A stretch of DNA of 8,629 bases, taken from Rhodospirillales bacterium. GTDB lineage: Bacteria > Pseudomonadota > Alphaproteobacteria > Micavibrionales > UBA2020. The DNA is taken from the NCBI GenBank assembly GCA_023266795.1, contig JAHFPI010000072.1, forward strand, positions 1-8,629. Reading direction: 5' to 3'. Made by a program: the position numbers and the translations under genes. Of the stretch, positions 1 through 5,676 are shown piece by piece; position 1 is the first letter of the stretch, and each line of letters begins with the position of its first letter. The notes under the pieces were generated by a model. That model saw only the letters and a list, made by a program, of their open reading frames with translations. It ran no database searches and was not told the origin of the DNA.

Positions 1-583
1 GAAATGATGAAGCAGTTCAAGGTTGGCGACGTGGCCGATTTCCGCAATTTCATGGGCGCGGTGATCGACGAAAAAGCCTTCACCAAGATCAGCGAATATC
101 TGGCCGATGCGAAAAAAAAACGCGAAAATCCTGTCGGGCGGCGGCGCCAAAAGCGACGTGGGCTATTTCATCGAACCGACCTTCATCGAGACCAAAGACC
201 CAAACTACCGCCTGCTGTGCGAGGAGATTTTCGGGCCGGTGGTGACCGCTTACGTTTATCCGGATGACAAGTGGGAAGAAACCTTGCAGCTCGTCGACCG
301 CACATCGCCCTACGCGCTGACCGGCGCGGTTTTTGCCAATGACCGCGCAGCCGTCCGGCAGGCGCTCTGCGTTCTGCGCAATGCCGCCGGAAATTTTTAT
401 ATCAACGACAAGCCGACCGGCGCGGTCGTCGGCCAGCAGCCCTTCGGCGGCGCGCGCGGCTCGGGCACCAACGACAAAGCCGGCTCGAAACTGAACCTCG
501 TCCGCTGGGTCAACGCGCGGACAATAAAAGAAACCTTCGTCCCGCCGCGTGAGTTTGGTTATCCGTTTATGAAAGAGGCGTGA
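1..583 (+). CDS. pruA: L-glutamate gamma-semialdehyde (1-pyrroline-5-carboxylate) dehydrogenase, C-terminal part, frameshifted
   Basis: This enzyme oxidises P5C/glutamate semialdehyde to glutamate with NAD, the second step of proline breakdown. The 5' part of the gene, with the catalytic Cys, lies before the window. Frame 1 reads from base 1 (EMMKQFKVGDVADFRNFMGAVIDEKAFTKI) as far as an A9 run at 112-120; the homology then continues in frame 2 to the TGA at 581-583. Motifs after the shift are the ALDH EEIFGPV segment, NAAGNFYINDKPTGAVVGQQ and PFGGARGSGTNDKAGS, then the ending RTIKETFVPP, all typical of the stand-alone ALDH4A1/PruA type rather than PutA. Removing one A would give ADAKKNAKILSGG, which fits the family. 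The shift may be a sequencing error, a real mutation or a site of transcriptional slippage. The family assignment is secure; the functional state is not. The gene converges on the Sel1 gene with 33 bases between them. Confidence 0.9.
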
Positions 584-593
584 GGACTTATCT

Positions 594-616
594 AAGCCTC
601 GCCGATGGTTTTGAAG
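594..616 (-). repeat. Direct repeat copy 1: remnant of the ybjN 3' end
   Basis: Bases 594-606 are identical to 1533-1545, which form the 3' end of the ybjN-like gene; by my alignment 20 of 23 positions match over 594-616 versus 1533-1555. Read on the minus strand, this copy encodes FKTIGEA followed by TAG, against FETIGEA followed by TGA in the intact gene. The same frame is closed upstream by TAA (complement of 625-627), so only the tail survives. It lies just past the stop of the Sel1 gene. This suggests that the Sel1 segment was inserted with duplication of the gene end, or that a larger ybjN duplication has decayed. Confidence 0.6.
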
Positions 617-1495
617 TCATCTCTTTAAACCATTTGGTTGTGATGGCAATTGATTGAATGAAGGGGAAATAAACTGACGTAAATTGGACGGGGGAGTAAA
701 CCGTTCCCTTTGGCTCATCCTAATATCTAGAGGGGACCATTTTGTTGGTGAGGGCATTTTATAGTCCTTGACCTGCTTTTTGACTTTTTCGATTTGTGCA
801 GGCGTTAGACGCTTTTCCACTTCTCTATAATACGAATGGGTGAAATCTTCATGTTCGCAGCACAGGTCATCCGCAGGCGCTAACACACGTTCATCAGGCC
901 AAGCGGGATTAGCTGGCAAATTTAGCCAGAAAAACGCTTTCTCGTAGTCTTGGGGAAATTCCGGCCCTCCGGTAAAATATAAACGAGCCAAATGCGTATT
1001 TGAACTCGTATATTGGAGAGCTGCCTTTTTAAAAAAATCTGCTGCAAGGGAGTAGTCTTGAGAAACGCCATGACCGTCACGATACATTCTGCCGATCAGG
1101 TCTTGTGCATACGGATACCCTTGGGCCGCCGCCATTTGATACCATTTCAAAGCAGCCTTATAATCCCGATCAACCTCCTTGCCTCTATCATAAAAGAGTC
1201 CAACGTAGGTCTGAGATAAAGCATCGCCGGTCTCTGCTGCCTGTCTGAAGTATTTGAATGCTTGCTTGTTATCTTTACCTGTAAGCACTTTAGGCCTATA
1301 GGTATCTGGTATGTAATAGTTAAAGGCCAACTGCATTTCGGCATTTATATCGCCATGGGCGGCTTTCTCTTTAATATCTGCAAGCTGTTGCTCTGTTAAA
1401 GGTTGCGGGGATATAAACATTGCATTGGCATTGGCATTGGCATTGGCTACCATAAGCGCCAGTATAACAACAAAGACCAGAATGTATTTTTTCAT
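617..1495 (-). CDS. Secreted Sel1-repeat (SLR/TPR-like) protein
   Basis: A predicted exported protein of 292 residues made of Sel1-like repeats, which usually act as protein-protein interaction scaffolds; the partner is unknown. Residues 1-25 look like a Sec signal peptide (MKKYILVFVVILALMV, then an Asn-Ala repeat with a plausible Ala cleavage site). Sel1-type helical repeats run from about residue 46 to 195, for example VGLFYDRGKEVDRDYKAALKW and IGRMYRDGHGVSQDYSLAA. The tail carries LTPAQIEKVKK, common at the end of such proteins, then about 45 Pro/Ser-rich residues. I chose the ATG at 1495 because it begins the signal peptide; an in-frame ATG at 1504 is possible. The longer open frame upstream only shadows ybjN. 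No clear Shine-Dalgarno is seen. The gene starts 35 bases after ybjN and may be read with it. It is more AT-rich than the core genes (22 of 60 G+C in 1261-1320), which suggests acquisition. Confidence 0.85.
   Translation of the reverse strand: MKKYILVFVVILALMVANANANANAMFISPQPLTEQQLADIKEKAAHGDINAEMQLAFNYYIPDTYRPKVLTGKDNKQAFKYFRQAAETGDALSQTYVGLFYDRGKEVDRDYKAALKWYQMAAAQGYPYAQDLIGRMYRDGHGVSQDYSLAADFFKKAALQYTSSNTHLARLYFTGGPEFPQDYEKAFFWLNLPANPAWPDERVLAPADDLCCEHEDFTHSYYREVEKRLTPAQIEKVKKQVKDYKMPSPTKWSPLDIRMSQRERFTPPSNLRQFISPSFNQLPSQPNGLKR
1422..1447 (-). repeat. Hexanucleotide tandem repeat in the Sel1 signal peptide
   Basis: Four perfect copies of a six-base unit (CATTGG on the plus strand, GCCAAT on the coding strand) encode Asn-Ala repeats at residues 17-25, at the end of the predicted signal peptide. 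The unit is a multiple of three, so copy-number change would lengthen or shorten the signal peptide without breaking the frame. Confidence 0.9.
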
Positions 1496-1530
1496 TTTTA
1501 GCATGAAATCCGCATAGCGGCTGGTATTCT

Positions 1531-2037
1531 TCAAGCCTCGCCGATCGTCTCGAAGATCGCGGCGCTGAGGTCGTCGTGGAGGCGGACGTCGCCGGCTTGT
1601 GCGAGCTGGAAGGTGGTGTAGAAGCGGTTGCATTCGGCGACGGCGATGTCGAAAATATCGGCGACGATGTCCACCGCGAGGCCGGTATGGATCATGCGCA
1701 GCAGCAGCGTGTGGCGGAAGGTCGGGAATTTGTCCTGATTGGACAGGTCGAAATGGCCGAGCCACAGGTTCTGGTTTATTTTTTCCAGCGCGTGGACGAG
1801 CATTTCGCGGTTGGCATCGGCAATCGCGATCGGCAGGGAGCAGGCGATGAGCAGCGCGGAGAATTCCTCCTGCCATTCGAGGCTGACGTCGAACTTGGCT
1901 TTCTGGCCGGGGAGGGTGATGTTGATGGTGAAATCGTCGTGACGGGAGTAAACCCAGCCTTTGGTTTCGGCGAGTTCCTCGACCATGTCGATCGGGTTGT
2001 TGTCGTCGTTGGCAATTTCAAAAGGGACGCCGATCAT
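1531..2037 (-). CDS. YbjN domain-containing protein
   Basis: A cytoplasmic protein of 168 residues resembling the alphaproteobacterial YbjN-domain family, which has a fold like type III secretion chaperones and no settled biochemical role. Visible features are the N-terminal GVPFEIANDDNNPIDMVEELAETKGW, a central beta-rich stretch (FTINITLPG, FDVSLEWQEE) and a helical second half (REMLVHALEKINQNLWLGHFDL). The ending is FETIGEA. Its ATG overlaps the TGA of the upstream ubiK-like gene in an ATGA arrangement (2034-2037), so translation is probably coupled. In many alphaproteobacteria proC follows this gene; here a Sel1 gene does. The 3' end is partly duplicated at 594-616. The family call is good; the function is unknown. 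Confidence 0.85.
   Translation of the reverse strand: MIGVPFEIANDDNNPIDMVEELAETKGWVYSRHDDFTINITLPGQKAKFDVSLEWQEEFSALLIACSLPIAIADANREMLVHALEKINQNLWLGHFDLSNQDKFPTFRHTLLLRMIHTGLAVDIVADIFDIAVAECNRFYTTFQLAQAGDVRLHDDLSAAIFETIGEA
1533..1555 (-). repeat. Direct repeat copy 2: 3' end of the ybjN-like gene
   Basis: This partner of the copy at 594-616 lies inside the intact gene end. Both copies have the same orientation and their starts are 939 bases apart, with the Sel1 gene between them. Confidence 0.6.
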
Positions 2038-2294
2038 TTCTTTTTCTTTCCTGCTTTTAAAGTTTTTTCGAGGGCGGCGAGGCGTTTTTCCAGCTCGACC
2101 TGACGCTCGCGGGCTTTTTGCGCCACGGCTTCCACGCGCTCGAATTCTTCGCGGGTCACCAGATCCATTTCGCTCAGGAAGCCGTTGACCATCGTCTTGA
2201 CGTGGCCGCGCATATCGCCGAAGGACTGCGCCGCGCCGCTGGCCACTTTGGCCAGATCGTCCAGGAATCTCAGGTTATCGTGCTTACTTCTCAT
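2034..2294 (-). CDS. ubiK: Accessory factor UbiK family protein (BMFP/YqiC type)
   Basis: A small protein of 86 residues. UbiK helps the Ubi complex in aerobic ubiquinone synthesis in E. coli and is a trimerising coiled-coil protein with membrane-associating properties. The sequence shows an amphipathic N-terminal part (FLDDLAKVASGAAQSFGDMRGHVKTMVNGFL), the family's conserved LVTREEFERVEA and a coiled coil (about residues 45-80: RQVELEKRLAALEKTL) ending in a Lys-rich tail GKKKK. I chose the start at 2294 because AGAGGA lies six bases upstream; the longer open frame from 2330 has no such support. It is the first gene of a two-gene operon with ybjN, overlapping it by four bases, and is divergent from lgt. 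Function is assigned from family only. Confidence 0.85.
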   Translation of the reverse strand: MRSKHDNLRFLDDLAKVASGAAQSFGDMRGHVKTMVNGFLSEMDLVTREEFERVEAVAQKARERQVELEKRLAALEKTLKAGKKKK

Positions 2295-2395
2295 AATTCG
2301 TCCTCTTTTTTGTCTTTCTATCACGGGCATGATAGGTTATGCAATGTTTTAACAGCAATCAAGGCAATTTAACTTTTTATGTTAAAGAACGGCGC
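2295..2395. promoter_or_regulatory. Divergent ubiK/lgt intergenic region with palindromes
   Basis: An AT-rich spacer of 101 bases that must hold promoters for both directions. It contains the inverted repeat CTATCA-N6-TGATAG (2318-2335), a second one TTAAC-N7-GTTAA (2369-2385) and a further TTAAC at 2349-2353, exactly 20 bases before the left arm of the second. TTAACA at 2349-2354 could serve as a -35 for lgt, but no well-spaced -10 is obvious. For ubiK, TTGATT (complement of 2357-2362) and TAACCT (complement of 2334-2339) are 17 bases apart. Promoter assignments are tentative. Confidence 0.4.
2301..2306 (-). promoter_or_regulatory. Ribosome binding site of the ubiK-like gene
   Basis: The minus strand reads AGAGGA six bases before the ATG at 2294. 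It is the strongest Shine-Dalgarno in the window and fixes the start of this gene. Confidence 0.75.
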
Positions 2396-3202
2396 ATGAC
2401 AGGAATAATCTTTCCCGATATAGACCCGATTGCCGTGCATATAGGCGCAAGCTTCGGTATCCGCTGGTATGCGCTGGCGTACCTGACGGGGTTTCTGGGC
2501 GGCTGGCTTTATGCCGGGCATCTCGCCGACCTTGACCGCGACCGCCGCCCCAACCATGAGGATATCGACAACATCCTGCCGCTGCTGGTGCTGGGGGTTA
2601 TCCTCGGCGGGCGGATCGGGTACGTGCTGTTTTACAACTTCGGTTATTATCTGGAGAATCCCCTCCGTATTCCCTACATCTGGGAAGGCGGGATGTCCTT
2701 TCACGGCGGGCTGCTGGGCGTGGCCGCCGTCTGTTTTGTTTACGCGTACCGCCAGAAAATCTCTCCGCTGGCGCTGGGGGATATTCTGGCGACGGTGGCG
2801 CCGATCGGCCTGTTCTTCGGCAGGATCGCCAATTTCATCAACGGCGAATTGTACGGGCGCATCACGACGGTATCGTGGGCGGTGATTTTTCCGAACGGCG
2901 GCGGGCTGCCGCGCCATCCGAGCCAGTTGTACGAGGCTTTTCTGGAAGGGCTGTGCCTGTTTGTTGTGCTGTTCTTCGCGGCGCGCAATCCCGTCCTCCG
3001 CCGCACGACGGGGCTGCTGTTCGGAATCTTCGTGGCGGGCTACGGCCTCAGCCGGTTCATCATCGAATTTTACCGCGAGCCGGACCCGCAGGTCGGGCTG
3101 ATTTTGCAATATTTCTCTTTAGGCCAGCTCTTGTCGCTTCCCATGTTTTTTGCAGGAATTTATCTTATTCATTATGCCCGAAAATCAAAAAAAGCTGCAT
3201 AA
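2396..3202 (+). CDS. lgt: Phosphatidylglycerol--prolipoprotein diacylglyceryl transferase
   Basis: Lgt moves the diacylglyceryl group from phosphatidylglycerol to the lipobox Cys of prolipoproteins in the inner membrane, the first step of lipoprotein maturation. The product has 268 residues, a usual length, with several hydrophobic segments (about 22-42, 60-80, 103-118, 131-148, 182-197, 206-222, 245-260). The Lgt signature GRIANFINGELYG is at 142-154, and the essential His is at 103 (SFHGG) with Arg143, Asn146 and Glu151. RHPSQLYEA (173-181) and FIIEFYREPD (221-230) also fit the family. The ATG at 2396 matches the normal N-terminus (FPDIDPIAVHIG); the frame open from 2339 adds 19 unlikely residues. 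The Shine-Dalgarno is weak. It heads an operon in which the next gene starts 29 bases before its stop. Confidence 0.97.
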   Translation: MTGIIFPDIDPIAVHIGASFGIRWYALAYLTGFLGGWLYAGHLADLDRDRRPNHEDIDNILPLLVLGVILGGRIGYVLFYNFGYYLENPLRIPYIWEGGMSFHGGLLGVAAVCFVYAYRQKISPLALGDILATVAPIGLFFGRIANFINGELYGRITTVSWAVIFPNGGGLPRHPSQLYEAFLEGLCLFVVLFFAARNPVLRRTTGLLFGIFVAGYGLSRFIIEFYREPDPQVGLILQYFSLGQLLSLPMFFAGIYLIHYARKSKKAA

Positions 3203-4298
3203 CGCCCTTGCGGAGCGCATCAAACGGCAGGGGCCAATCTCCGTCGCCGAATACATGAGCCTCGCGGCGGAGGCGTATTACAAAAACAAGGACCCCTTCG
3301 GCGCGGCGGGGGATTTCACCACGGCGCCGGAGATCAGCCAGATGTTCGGCGAGATGATCGGCGCGTGGCTGGTGGATGTCTGGCTGCAGATGGGCCGTCC
3401 GGAGAATGTGAAGCTGGTGGAGCTGGGGCCGGGGCGCGGCACGCTGGCGGCGGACATCATGCGGACGATTTCCGCGTGGCCGGATTTCCGCTCGGTGGTG
3501 AGCCTGCATCTGGTCGAGACCAGCCCGCGGCTGCGGGATGTGCAGGCGGTGGCGCTGAAGGGCATCCGCGCCGGCTGGTATGACAGCTTCAGCGAAGTGC
3601 CGGAAGGGCTGTGCTTCGTCGTCGCCAACGAATTTTTTGACGCGCTGCCCGTCCACCAGTTCAAGAAAACCGCTGGGGGCTGGCAGGAGCGCTGCGTCGG
3701 CTACGACGCTGAGAAAAACGCGTTTTTATTCACCACGACCCCGCTGGATTTCGACATCACCGGCATGATGCCGGAGGAATTCATGGAAGCGCCGGCGGGC
3801 AGCATTTTCGAGATTAGCCCCGCGTCGCTTGGCATAATAGATGAAATTTCCCAGCGTCTCAAACGCTGCGGCGGGGCGGCGCTGATTTTGGACTACGGCC
3901 ACGCGCTCCCCGGCCTCGGCGATACGCTGCAGGCCGTTTCGCAGCACCGCTATGCGGATGTGCTGGAGGCGCCGGGGGAGAGGGACATCACTGCCCATGT
4001 CGATTTCGGCACGCTGGCGACGGTGGCGGGGCAGTCGGCGGCCGTCGCGGGGCCGGTTACGCAGGGGCAGTTCCTGATCGCGGTGGGCATCGAGGCGCGG
4101 GCGGAAAAGCTGGGCGAAAACGCGACGGACAAGCAGCGGCGGGATATTATGTCAGCGCTGTGCCGGCTGGTCGCGCCGCAGGCGATGGGGCGGCTGTTTA
4201 AAGTGATGGCTCTGACGCCGAAAGCGGCTACAATCGAACCAGCAGGGTTCGAGCCTGCAGGGGTTGAGGCGCATCACGATGAAATTTCTGACGACTGA
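3174..4298 (+). CDS. midA: Class I SAM-dependent methyltransferase, NDUFAF7/MidA family
   Basis: A homologue of mitochondrial NDUFAF7/MidA, which dimethylates an Arg of complex I subunit NDUFS2 during assembly; in bacteria a NuoD-like target is inferred, not shown. The product has 374 residues. It carries the family N-terminal motif GDFTTAPEISQMFGE (46-60), the SAM-binding ELGPGRG (83-89), the acidic Glu115 in HLVETSPRL, the signature NEFFDALPVHQF (152-163) and ADVLEAPGERDITAHVDF (261-278). The ATG at 3174 is preferred over a TTG at 3150. The start lies inside lgt (overlap 29 bases) and the end overlaps pgeF by 20 bases, so co-translation is likely. The C-terminus holds a small tandem repeat EPAGF-EPAGV with no domain match that I recognise. 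Confidence 0.93.
   Translation: MPENQKKLHNALAERIKRQGPISVAEYMSLAAEAYYKNKDPFGAAGDFTTAPEISQMFGEMIGAWLVDVWLQMGRPENVKLVELGPGRGTLAADIMRTISAWPDFRSVVSLHLVETSPRLRDVQAVALKGIRAGWYDSFSEVPEGLCFVVANEFFDALPVHQFKKTAGGWQERCVGYDAEKNAFLFTTTPLDFDITGMMPEEFMEAPAGSIFEISPASLGIIDEISQRLKRCGGAALILDYGHALPGLGDTLQAVSQHRYADVLEAPGERDITAHVDFGTLATVAGQSAAVAGPVTQGQFLIAVGIEARAEKLGENATDKQRRDIMSALCRLVAPQAMGRLFKVMALTPKAATIEPAGFEPAGVEAHHDEISDD
4266..4269 (+). promoter_or_regulatory. Ribosome binding site of pgeF inside midA
   Basis: GAGG lies nine bases before the ATG at 4279 and within the last codons of the methyltransferase gene. It favours this ATG over the in-frame TTG at 4264. Confidence 0.6.
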
Positions 4299-5046
4299 TC
4301 TGGAAGAGCTGCCGTGGGTGCAGCACGGGTTTTTCACGCGGCAGGGCGGCGTGAGCACGGGGCTTTACACCTCGCTCAACTGCGGCCTGCGGATGGATGA
4401 CAAGCAGACCAGCGTCCGCGAAAACCGCGCGCGCGCGGCGGCATCGCTGGGATTGCCGCCGGAGCGTCTCGTCACGGCGCGGCAGGTGCATGGCAATACC
4501 GTGGTGCATGTGACAAAACCGTGGAACATCGACAACGCGCCCGAAGCCGACGGGCTGGTGACGGCCGAGCGCGGCCTCGGCCTCGGCATCCTGACGGCGG
4601 ATTGCGTGCCGGTTCTGCTGATGTCCAAAAAAGAACGCATCATCGGCGCGGCCCATGCCGGATGGAAAGGCGCGGTCGGCGGCGTTGTGGAGTCCACCGT
4701 CGCGGCGATGATAAAACTCGGCGCCAAGGCGGAGCATATCGAAGCCGCCCTCGGCCCCTGCATCGGCCCGAACTCCTACGAAGTGAAGGATGATTTCAAA
4801 ACCCCGTTCCTCGCACAGGACAAAACGAACGAAAAATTTTTCAAACCCTCGCCCCGCCCCGGGCATCTGCTCTTCAACCTGCCCGGCTACGTCACCGCGC
4901 GGCTGCATCAGGCGGGCGTAAAAACCATCTACGATACAAAGCAGGATACCCTGACCGGTGAGTCCACCTACTTCAGCAACCGCAGGGCGTTTCTGCGGAG
5001 CGAGAAGGGGTTTGGATTGCAGATTTCGGTTATTGCGATTAGGTAG
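4279..5046 (+). CDS. pgeF: Peptidoglycan editing factor PgeF (YfiH/laccase-domain, LACC1-like)
   Basis: A member of the multicopper-polyphenol-oxidase-like DUF152 family. In E. coli PgeF (YfiH) keeps wrong residues such as L-Ser out of peptidoglycan precursors, and relatives show purine nucleoside phosphorylase or adenosine deaminase activity at a zinc site. The product has 255 residues, normal for the family. The metal-site residues are His71 (ARQVHG), Cys109 (TADCVP) and His126 (GAAHAGWKG); ALGPCIGPNSYEV (157-169) and the end motif YFSNRRA (231-237) also fit. The N-terminus HGFFTRQGGVSTGLY is typical. It is the third gene of the lgt operon and overlaps the methyltransferase gene. It ends at a TAG only 14 bases before the stop of a convergent gene, with no terminator hairpin visible between them. 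Confidence 0.95.
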   Translation: MKFLTTDLEELPWVQHGFFTRQGGVSTGLYTSLNCGLRMDDKQTSVRENRARAAASLGLPPERLVTARQVHGNTVVHVTKPWNIDNAPEADGLVTAERGLGLGILTADCVPVLLMSKKERIIGAAHAGWKGAVGGVVESTVAAMIKLGAKAEHIEAALGPCIGPNSYEVKDDFKTPFLAQDKTNEKFFKPSPRPGHLLFNLPGYVTARLHQAGVKTIYDTKQDTLTGESTYFSNRRAFLRSEKGFGLQISVIAIR

Positions 5047-5060
5047 GGGGATTAACGTAG

Positions 5061-5582
5061 TTAAGTGATAGATAATATGGCTTTAAGGCCTACCATGCGT
5101 TGTTTAGCAGGACTCATTGTATTGATGCTTGGAAAAAATTCTGATGCACTCGTGAAAACATCATAAGTTTTATAGAGGTTTTCATTTGTGGCGATAAACC
5201 AGAGTTCATAAACATCCATTGTCTTTGACTTCACTGAAATTTGTGAAAAGTCATACAGCAACAGAAATAAGGCGGGTTCTATATATTTGGATGAAAATTC
5301 TATTATAGCATTTGGATCTTTATTGGCGTGCTTACAAAACATCCATACTTCATCAAGCTTTTTCCAAACCTCGTTTTCTGTTGAATTGGGAAAATGTTCT
5401 GGCATCCATGATCGTGAAGATTCAATTCCTTTGACTATCAGTAGGTCTTTAACAATGCTCCATGCACTATGCGTCAATACAGCGGCGGAAACTACATCCT
5501 TATCGGACAGTGCCAACTCAATAGCCGTGTCTATTTGGCATCCTGCGGCCGTAATTTTATCAATTTTTACTATGGAGTGCAT
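5061..5582 (-). CDS. Hypothetical protein with FCKHANKDP motif, AT-rich
   Basis: A protein of 173 residues, mostly helical by inspection, with no signal peptide and no clear membrane segment apart from a short hydrophobic stretch ALFLLLYDF (104-112). The N-terminal KIDKITAAGCQIDTAIELAL and the motif FCKHANKDP (82-90) remind me of a family of uncharacterised proteobacterial proteins with a conserved IDAA..QLDTAI start and an FFKHAD.DP motif; I cannot name a function. A HEPN-like helical bundle is a speculation from the pattern only. The ATG at 5582 is preferred; a TTG at 5603 would add seven residues. Neither has a good Shine-Dalgarno. Base composition is far from the neighbours (19 of 60 G+C in 5161-5220, against 45 of 60 in 3421-3480), which suggests transfer from another genome. 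Confidence 0.75.
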   Translation of the reverse strand: MHSIVKIDKITAAGCQIDTAIELALSDKDVVSAAVLTHSAWSIVKDLLIVKGIESSRSWMPEHFPNSTENEVWKKLDEVWMFCKHANKDPNAIIEFSSKYIEPALFLLLYDFSQISVKSKTMDVYELWFIATNENLYKTYDVFTSASEFFPSINTMSPAKQRMVGLKAILSIT

Positions 5583-5676
5583 AATGCCGATACTATAACT
5601 CAATGGGGATATTGGCTAGGTCAAGAGCAGTCAAGAACAGCGCCACACCGGCGAAAACCGATATCTTCCTGCGCCG

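Noticed and set aside
628..639. AACCA-TT-TGGTT as a terminator for pruA
   Set aside because: The stem has only five pairs, is AT-rich and has no T-run; it lies inside the Sel1 coding end.
1496..1876. Extension of the Sel1 frame upstream to 1876, giving a 419-residue protein
   Set aside because: The extra 127 residues overlap the well-supported ybjN gene in another frame and are Arg/Pro-rich shadow translation. The signal peptide starts at 1495.
1576..2103. Plus-strand frame of 175 codons opposite ybjN and ubiK
   Set aside because: It is the antisense of two recognisable genes in GC-rich DNA, with low-complexity Val/Asp/Gly content and no family resemblance.
2369..2385. Possible CtrA box in the lgt leader
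   Set aside because: The TTAA half-sites are nine bases apart instead of seven.
2369..3109. Minus-strand frame of 246 codons opposite lgt
   Set aside because: It lies entirely under lgt and is rich in Arg, Gln and Pro, as expected for a shadow of a GC-rich gene.
4242..4258. tRNA T-arm-like sequence GGTTCGAGCC
   Set aside because: No acceptor, anticodon or D-arm can be placed around it, the stem register is wrong for a T-arm, and it lies in coding sequence.
4228..4908. Minus-strand frame of 226 codons opposite pgeF
   Set aside because: It covers the coding region of pgeF, which has all family motifs; the antisense product resembles nothing known.
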